Source: Dehalococcoidia bacterium UBA2777 (GTDB taxonomy: Bacteria > Chloroflexota > Dehalococcoidia > UBA2247 > UBA2777). From it: DNA of 6,933 bases. Of this stretch, positions 6,282-6,933 are shown piece by piece. The position numbers and the translations under genes were made by a program. Within the stretch, counting starts at the first letter, position 1, and every line of letters begins with the position of its first letter. The stretch spans positions 411 through 7,343 of the forward strand of contig DEIJ01000069.1 in the NCBI GenBank assembly GCA_002352365.1, written 5' to 3'. The notes below the pieces were generated by a model. It did no database searches. It saw nothing but the letters and a program-made list of their open reading frames with translations, and had not been told where the DNA came from.

Positions 6282-6933
6282 TTATACTATCATGGAATTT
6301 CTACCCGTGTCCACTGTCAGGGTGACCTCTCCAGCTACTAGGGTAAGGAGGCTGCCATCACTTCTTCTTAGTGTTAGGCTGCCATCGGGATTTATTGACT
6401 CGACATAACCCTGTTCTATCTTATCTCCCCACTTTACCCGGATGAATTTGCCCAAAGTTTCCATATAGCCAAGCCACGCTTCATAAATAGGCTCGCCTTG
6501 AGGTAGCTCCTGGTAAAGTTGCTCAAATTCCTCAAGTAGCTGGAGCAATATCTCTCTCCGAGATATCTTCCTGGCCGACTCAATATGAAGACTGGTAGCC
6601 TGGGAGGAGATATCAGGAAAAAGAGACGGATCGAGCTTGACATTCATGCCAATACCCACAATAGTTACATTGACCTTGCCACCTTCAATCAGATTCTCAA
6701 TAAGTATGCCGCTTACCTTTTTGCTATCAATGAGAATATCATTGGGCCACTTGATGGCCGGCTTTAAGTTGCTGGTTTTCTCAATACTCCGCACTACTGC
6801 CACAGAAGCCACCATACCAAGTTGAGCTAATCTTTCTATATCAGGACGAAGAATTATCGACAGTAGAATGCTGCTCCCCTTAGGTGATAACCATCTCCGT
6901 CCCAAACGTCCTCTTCCTGCTGTTTGCTCTTCG
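6282..6933 (-). CDS. birA: Biotin--[biotin carboxyl-carrier protein] ligase (5' end outside window)
   Basis: Activates biotin with ATP to biotinyl-AMP and attaches it to the conserved lysine of carrier domains in biotin-dependent carboxylases. The 216 visible residues include the signature EEQTAGRGRLGRRWLSP at the window edge (GRGRxGRxW, which binds biotinyl-AMP), IKWPNDILI with the KWPND signature (about 61-65), KKVSGILIE and VGIGMNV. The small SH3-like C-terminal domain has GYVESINPDGSLTLRRSDG and AGEVTL. The frame stays open to base 6933, so the TTG at 6905 is internal and the true start lies beyond the window. Whether an N-terminal DNA-binding domain, as in E. coli BirA, exists cannot be seen. 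It is followed after 12 nt by gatB. A nearby carboxyltransferase gene suggests the cell does have biotin enzymes to serve. Confidence 0.95.
   Translation of the reverse strand, partial: EEQTAGRGRLGRRWLSPKGSSILLSIILRPDIERLAQLGMVASVAVVRSIEKTSNLKPAIKWPNDILIDSKKVSGILIENLIEGGKVNVTIVGIGMNVKLDPSLFPDISSQATSLHIESARKISRREILLQLLEEFEQLYQELPQGEPIYEAWLGYMETLGKFIRVKWGDKIEQGYVESINPDGSLTLRRSDGSLLTLVAGEVTLTVDTGRNSMIV

Overview
This is a bacterial chromosomal segment of roughly even base composition, about 6.9 kb long. It carries five complete protein genes and one gene cut by the right edge. All are on the minus strand except rsmI. GatB, SecG and RsmI mark it as bacterial. The mix of housekeeping genes with a class III CoA-transferase and a divergent acyl-CoA carboxyltransferase would fit a Chloroflexota/Dehalococcoidia-like or other anaerobic, acyl-CoA-using organism. 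That placement is a guess from gene content, not from any marker I can score.

Left block (71-2914, minus strand): a two-gene unit. A candidate promoter (2886-2914) leads into a carboxyltransferase subunit of the propionyl/methylmalonyl-CoA carboxylase family (1308-2864). After 31 nt comes a CaiB/BaiF family CoA-transferase (71-1276). The carboxyltransferase keeps the family fold but differs at both active-site glycine signatures and at the residue position known to tune acyl-chain preference, so its substrate is open. No biotin carboxylase or biotin carrier subunit is present in the window.

Divergent gap (2865-3447): it contains what looks like the wrecked 3' end of a surface protein. This is a parallel beta-helix-like stretch, then a Gly-rich linker, a hydrophobic helix and an RRRRK stop-transfer tail, split over two reading frames. 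Next comes a candidate promoter with a tandem 7-bp repeat in its spacer, then a leader of about 165 nt before rsmI.

Middle: rsmI (3448-4281, plus strand, TTG start) encodes the 16S rRNA C1402 2'-O-methyltransferase. It converges on secG across about 310 bp (4282-4594) with no gene I can support, one short hairpin, and scraps of coding-like sequence.

Right block (4595-6933, minus strand): a tight birA-gatB-secG run. It encodes a biotin-protein ligase (5' end outside the window), the Asp/Glu-tRNA amidotransferase B subunit and the SecG translocase subunit, with gaps of 12 nt and 1 nt. A link between the biotin ligase here and the biotin-dependent carboxyltransferase family gene in the left block is plausible biochemically, but they are separate transcription units.

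I found no convincing novel system, CRISPR array, mobile element or RNA gene. The points most worth a second look are the atypical carboxyltransferase and the beta-helix gene remnant next to its promoter.
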